From contig NZ_VITH01000024.1 of assembly GCF_007827815.1 (NCBI RefSeq), forward strand, positions 1 to 64,000: a stretch of 64,000 nt of DNA, in the 5' to 3' direction. Each line of letters starts with the position of its first letter. The first letter of the stretch is position 1. The notes beneath the pieces were generated by a model. It was not told the DNA's origin. It saw only the letters and a list, made by a program, of their open reading frames with translations, and ran no database searches. Shown here one piece after another: positions 61,406 to 64,000 of the stretch. The DNA comes from Azospirillum brasilense (GTDB lineage Bacteria > Pseudomonadota > Alphaproteobacteria > Azospirillales > Azospirillaceae). Both the position numbers and the translations under genes were made by a program.

Positions 61406-61639
61406 AACAACGCCGCCGAACGCGGCCTGCGCGGGATCGCCCTTGGGAGGAAAGCGTGGCTGTTCTGCGGCTCCGATCGCGGCGGCCAGCGGGCGGCGAT
61501 CATGTACGGCCTGATCACCACGGCCAAGCTCAACGACATCGATCCCCAGGCGTGGCTCGCCGACGTGCTGGCACGCATCAACGACATCCCTCAAACCCGC
61601 CTGCACGAACTGCTGCCCTGGAAATGGAAGCCGGCCTGA
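61406..61639 (+). pseudogene. tnpC: IS66 transposase TnpC, C-terminal fragment
   Basis: Codons NNAAERGLRGIALGRKAWLF continue with CGSDRGGQRAAIMYGLITTA and end LPWKWKPA at TGA. This is the conserved C-terminal part of IS66 transposases, including the catalytic Glu in NNAAER. It joins in frame to 56042-57430 to give a protein of about 540 residues. Confidence 0.92.
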
Positions 61640-61664
61640 CCGCGGCGCTCACCGGATGCTTACG

Positions 61665-62225
61665 CTCAGAAAGCGGATGTCGTACTACCGGAAACATGCG
61701 CCGGATGTCGGGCTCCAGGCGTTTCACGAACGGGTGTGCACGCGCTTCGAGCTGGTCTATGCGGCTGCGATGCTCGCCATCAAATTCGGCGTCCTGCCGT
61801 ACTCAAAGCATGAGGCGTTGGAGGCGATTCAGTACGCCCATCGCAAAGGCATGTTCGACGCGCTGGCGGCAACTTCGACGCCGCGGGTTTCTGGAGTGCA
61901 GTTGGTCAAAGCCTTCATCGAAGCCAACAAGGCGTCTTTCATCGATGTGAGGCGGGCGAAGAAGTACGACAAGAACGCTCTGACTAAGCCAAAGGGCTAC
62001 AAAAGCAAAGTGCGCGGCTCGACGTATTTCCTGTTTCTCCCCGGGCAATTTGAGTGCGACGCTTGTACGGGCCTAAGCTACGAGAGTGTGATCGCCGAGC
62101 TTCGGAAAGAGGATGTGCTCAAGTCCTATAGGGGAGGAAATACGGTGACACGACAGATTCCAGGTCATACCAAGAAAAAGCATGTGATTTGCATTTCAGC
62201 TCGCATTCTCAAGGCAATCTCTTAA
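61665..62225 (+). pseudogene. C-terminal remnant, possibly DUF927-type helicase/primase
   Basis: About 187 codons open from the IS66 right end. RFELVYAAAMLAIKFGVLPY followed by SKHEALEAIQYAHRKGM resembles the C-terminal part of DUF927 proteins found on plasmids and phage islands. The first ATG outside the IS is at 61680, but the chain looks N-terminally cut by the IS66 insertion. Codon use is less GC-biased than core genes. Function and family assignment are tentative. Confidence 0.45.
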
Positions 62226-62259
62226 GGCATGTTGCCGACGCTGCACTCGTGCATTACGG

Positions 62260-62400
62260 CTAGAAGAAGTCCTCGTCGAGCATCTTGATGTGCAGCACTT
62301 CCTCGACGTGACAGCCGACACCGTGCCAGATCATCAGATAGACGAACTGTGCGCCATCCCCATTCGCTTTGAGAAGGCCGCCGCTTCCATCATGTGCGTC
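62260..62400 (-). pseudogene. Short C-terminal gene remnant
   Basis: The minus strand is open for 46 codons, DAHDGSGGLLKANGDGAQ then FVYLMIWHGVGCHVEEVLHI and KMLDEDFF at TAG. The composition looks protein-like but there is no start, and a stop lies directly upstream. Probably the tail of a lost gene. Not recognised. Confidence 0.35.
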
Positions 62401-62438
62401 CTATACCTAGCTGCCGCTTCCGATTGGATCCGTAAGTG

Positions 62439-63410
62439 TTAGTCCTCATGCATCACCTTGTCTGATACGTATGCGCAGTAGGAGCAGAGGCCACTGTCAA
62501 GCCCGTCTATATAATCCTGGACGCTGATGCTTTCACCACAGCGGACGCATTCCGACTCGTAGTCGAGCGACTCGTTGCAATTTGCGCAGTGCTGCTCGCC
62601 TTCGATAAGTGTCTGGCGAGCACAGGCAGGACATTGGTAGATTGGCCCATCCTCTCCTGTGTCTTTGGAGCGCATGTACGCCTCTCCCCCGTAACGCTCA
62701 TCAAGCAGGCGCTCAATCAGATCGGAGACGTTGGGGTTAGCGCCGCAGGTGCGGCAGCGCAGCTCAATATAATCCTGGCTCTCATTCTCCGGGTCGATCT
62801 GCTCGACAAGTTCAGACCCGCAGCGATCACATTTGAACGCTGCGCCGTCGACTGACGACGAAAACCACGCGACTTTAGCTAGCGTCGCTCGAACTTCCCT
62901 AAGCTCCTGATCGTAGACCTCTTTGGTTTCGAGCATGATGGTCCAGGCTTCGCCCAAGAGCTCCACGGGATCCTCATCGAGCTGGCGAAAGAGGGAGGCA
63001 GCGACGGGAAACCCCTTGCTAATTGCGGCGCGGATGGCAGTCGCAGACTCTGAGGTGTAATGATGCTCCATGTCGTTGCGGATCTTATTCAGTGCCTTGA
63101 GCGCACCGTGATCCAGAACTATCCCGAAATCGCGCGCGCGCTCACCGATTTGCTGAAAGTCAATTGTCGTGTGCCCTACCTGTTGCATCTCAATGCCGCC
63201 ACGACCATCAGGAACGGGCTTAACCTTGGCGCCGATTACCAGATCGGGGTCTGCCTCAGGCGCAGCTCGGACTAGCGCCTCCTTCGCGAGAAGCAGCACG
63301 CCTGCATAGAAATTGCGGACAGCAGATATGTCGCGATCATGGTTCTGTTGACGGAAATCCTCCACCCCCATACGGATGGACGCGACGGCATTCTCGAACA
63401 GAGACGGCAC
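62439..63410 (-). CDS. Protein with HEPN-like Rx4H motif and zinc ribbons
   Basis: A 323-residue cytosolic protein. The N-terminal helical domain (about 1-165) contains NFYAGVLLLAKEALVRAAP and the motif IRNDMEHHY, Arg111-x4-His116, as in HEPN ribonuclease domains. The C-terminal half has six CxxC pairs (194/197, 219/222, 260/263, 275/278, 288/291, 309/312), enough for three zinc ribbons. No signal peptide or membrane helix. HEPN proteins are common RNases in anti-phage and toxin systems, and this one sits in an island with restriction remnants. A defence role is inference. Confidence 0.7.
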   Translation of the reverse strand: MPSLFENAVASIRMGVEDFRQQNHDRDISAVRNFYAGVLLLAKEALVRAAPEADPDLVIGAKVKPVPDGRGGIEMQQVGHTTIDFQQIGERARDFGIVLDHGALKALNKIRNDMEHHYTSESATAIRAAISKGFPVAASLFRQLDEDPVELLGEAWTIMLETKEVYDQELREVRATLAKVAWFSSSVDGAAFKCDRCGSELVEQIDPENESQDYIELRCRTCGANPNVSDLIERLLDERYGGEAYMRSKDTGEDGPIYQCPACARQTLIEGEQHCANCNESLDYESECVRCGESISVQDYIDGLDSGLCSYCAYVSDKVMHED

Positions 63411-63521
63411 TTTACACCTCCGGCAAGTTGTTCCTCCTACAAAAAGCCAGCGCCTCGGTCAAGCTCAACAGGGGCGGCCACAAGGCTTCATGAGCGGTAC
63501 TGGCACTCCGGCACAGCTTCT

Positions 63522-63753
63522 TCAGCAAAATGGGAGCAGACGGCTGGAAGCTGAAGCAGGAACTTGGATAGCGGGTAGCTTGCCCTGCACCCTGCTGACC
63601 AGCTTGCCGCGGACAATGATCCGGCTCTTGGTGAAGCTAGCCTCGCGACGGATCTGAATTGCCTCATCCCAACCTGCCTTGACAATTGTCGGTGTGATGA
63701 ACTTGGCGCAAATGTCGGCTCTCGCTGAGGCTGGTCTTGTCCGTGCTGCTCAC
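63522..63753 (-). pseudogene. Type I restriction HsdR-like N-terminal remnant with frameshift
   Basis: Minus-strand GTG at 63753 gives VSSTDKTSLSE; one extra base then shifts the frame, and the neighbouring frame continues ADICAKFITPTIVKAGWDEA and IQIRREASFTKSRIIVRGKL. This is the N-terminal HsdR pattern (E-D-C-K-F, AGWD, GRIVVRG). After about 60 residues the sequence diverges and stops at 63522. The gene is both frameshifted and truncated. Confidence 0.6.
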
Positions 63754-63800
63754 GCGCTCATCCCCGCTGCAATTACATCCGTCATGCGCTTCGTGACGGC

Positions 63801-63998
63801 CTACCTCTCAAGCCTGACCCTCAAACGGCGTGCGCGTTCGCGGAAAGCTCGCTCCCCACCTTCCAGGATGTCACACACCATTTTGCGAATGCTCTGGTCC
63901 TCAAATCCGCCCGAGATATAAGAGATTGGAGGGAGGGAGTTTCCAGAGTGTGGTCCCGCATTCGCTACAATAATCTGGTCTGCATCGGTATTAATGAC
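63801..63998 (-). CDS. C-terminal part of an unidentified gene running off the window
   Basis: The minus strand is open from the window edge for 65 codons, VINTDADQIIVANAGPHSGN then SLPPISYISGGFEDQSIRKM and VCDILEGGERAFRERARRLR, ending TAG at 63803-63801. It is upstream of the HsdR-like remnant in the same direction. In the same frame after the TAG, 15 further sense codons run to a TGA that overlaps the HsdR-like GTG. This suggests the TAG may be a nonsense mutation. Family not recognised. Confidence 0.45.
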   Translation of the reverse strand, partial: VINTDADQIIVANAGPHSGNSLPPISYISGGFEDQSIRKMVCDILEGGERAFRERARRLRVRLER

Positions 63999-64000
63999 CA

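Larger units (their letters stand above)
55111..61663 (+). mobile_element. IS66-family insertion sequence, interrupted by IS110 and IS21 elements
   Basis: Left end GTACGCCTCCGGTGAGCGCC (55111-55130) and right end GTAAGCATCCGGTGAGCGCC (minus strand, 61663-61644) form imperfect terminal inverted repeats with the GTAAGC-type tip of IS66. Inside are tnpA, tnpB and a tnpC broken at 57430/61406. Without the inserts the element would be about 2.6 kb. No eight-base target duplication is visible at the ends. The element is inactive unless complemented. Confidence 0.88.

Noticed and set aside
63679..63921. Plus-strand small protein near the window end
   Set aside because: It lies opposite the HsdR-like remnant and partial gene; no ribosome site and no recognisable pattern.

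Overview
The window is a very GC-rich (roughly two-thirds G+C) alphaproteobacterial chromosome or chromid segment. It most resembles Azospirillum (Rhodospirillales): two flagellar gene blocks in an alphaproteobacterial arrangement (MotE-type and FtcR-type proteins, CtrA-like box), a napEDABC nitrate reductase operon, non-phosphorylative sugar-acid catabolism and G-rich dispersed palindromes. The species assignment is inference. No rRNA, tRNA or CRISPR array was seen.

Layout. 1-102 is the end of a GAPDH gene. 870-4483 is a ketodeoxyuronate module (kdgT permease, FadR-type GntR regulator, kduI, kduD); the same operator-like motif precedes kdgT and the regulator. 4599-13746 holds housekeeping and unassigned genes: lipid kinase with HAD phosphatase, AI-2E family permease, DUF2076 protein, leucine dehydrogenase, MarC protein, a hydrolase-fold protein lacking its serine, a methyltransferase, a lipoprotein and a coiled-coil protein. 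14098-25884 is flagellar block 1: an FtcR-like regulator with a degenerate receiver, then fliF-fliH-fliN-fliP-x-fliG-x-x on the minus strand, divergent from fliL-fliM-DUF6468-motE-like-fliK-flgD. A perfect bidirectional terminator separates flgD from napEDABC (minus, 25959-30102), which has an FNR/NNR-type box upstream. 30314-33962 is flgF-flgG-flgA-flgH-fliL-like (minus), divergent from a large periplasmic helical-repeat protein followed by motA and motB (34106-38432).

An MFS transporter and a LacI-family regulator follow. The regulator is divergent from a ten-gene operon (41332-52857): SDR, family III CoA-transferase, a leaderless solute-binding-like protein, enoyl-CoA hydratase, XylX-type dehydratase, ketoglutarate-semialdehyde-type dehydrogenase and a complete CUT1 ABC transporter. 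At least four copies of a GTTANCGSTCAC operator lie in the divergent region. The gene mix suggests uptake of a sugar or sugar acid feeding 2-ketoglutarate, with an unexplained CoA branch.

From about 53000 onward the sequence is a lower-GC accessory island. It holds an IS5-type remnant; a translationally coupled pair of a BMT5-like methyltransferase and an ALKBH8-like dioxygenase (a possible N3-methyluridine writer/eraser pair); and a three-level nested insertion, an IS66 element split by an IS110 element that is itself split by an IS21 element. The IS110 non-coding end carries a foldable loop matching both halves of its own insertion site, a candidate bridge RNA. After these come gene remnants (DUF927-like, HsdR-like), an intact protein with a HEPN-like motif and zinc ribbons, and a partial gene at the window edge.
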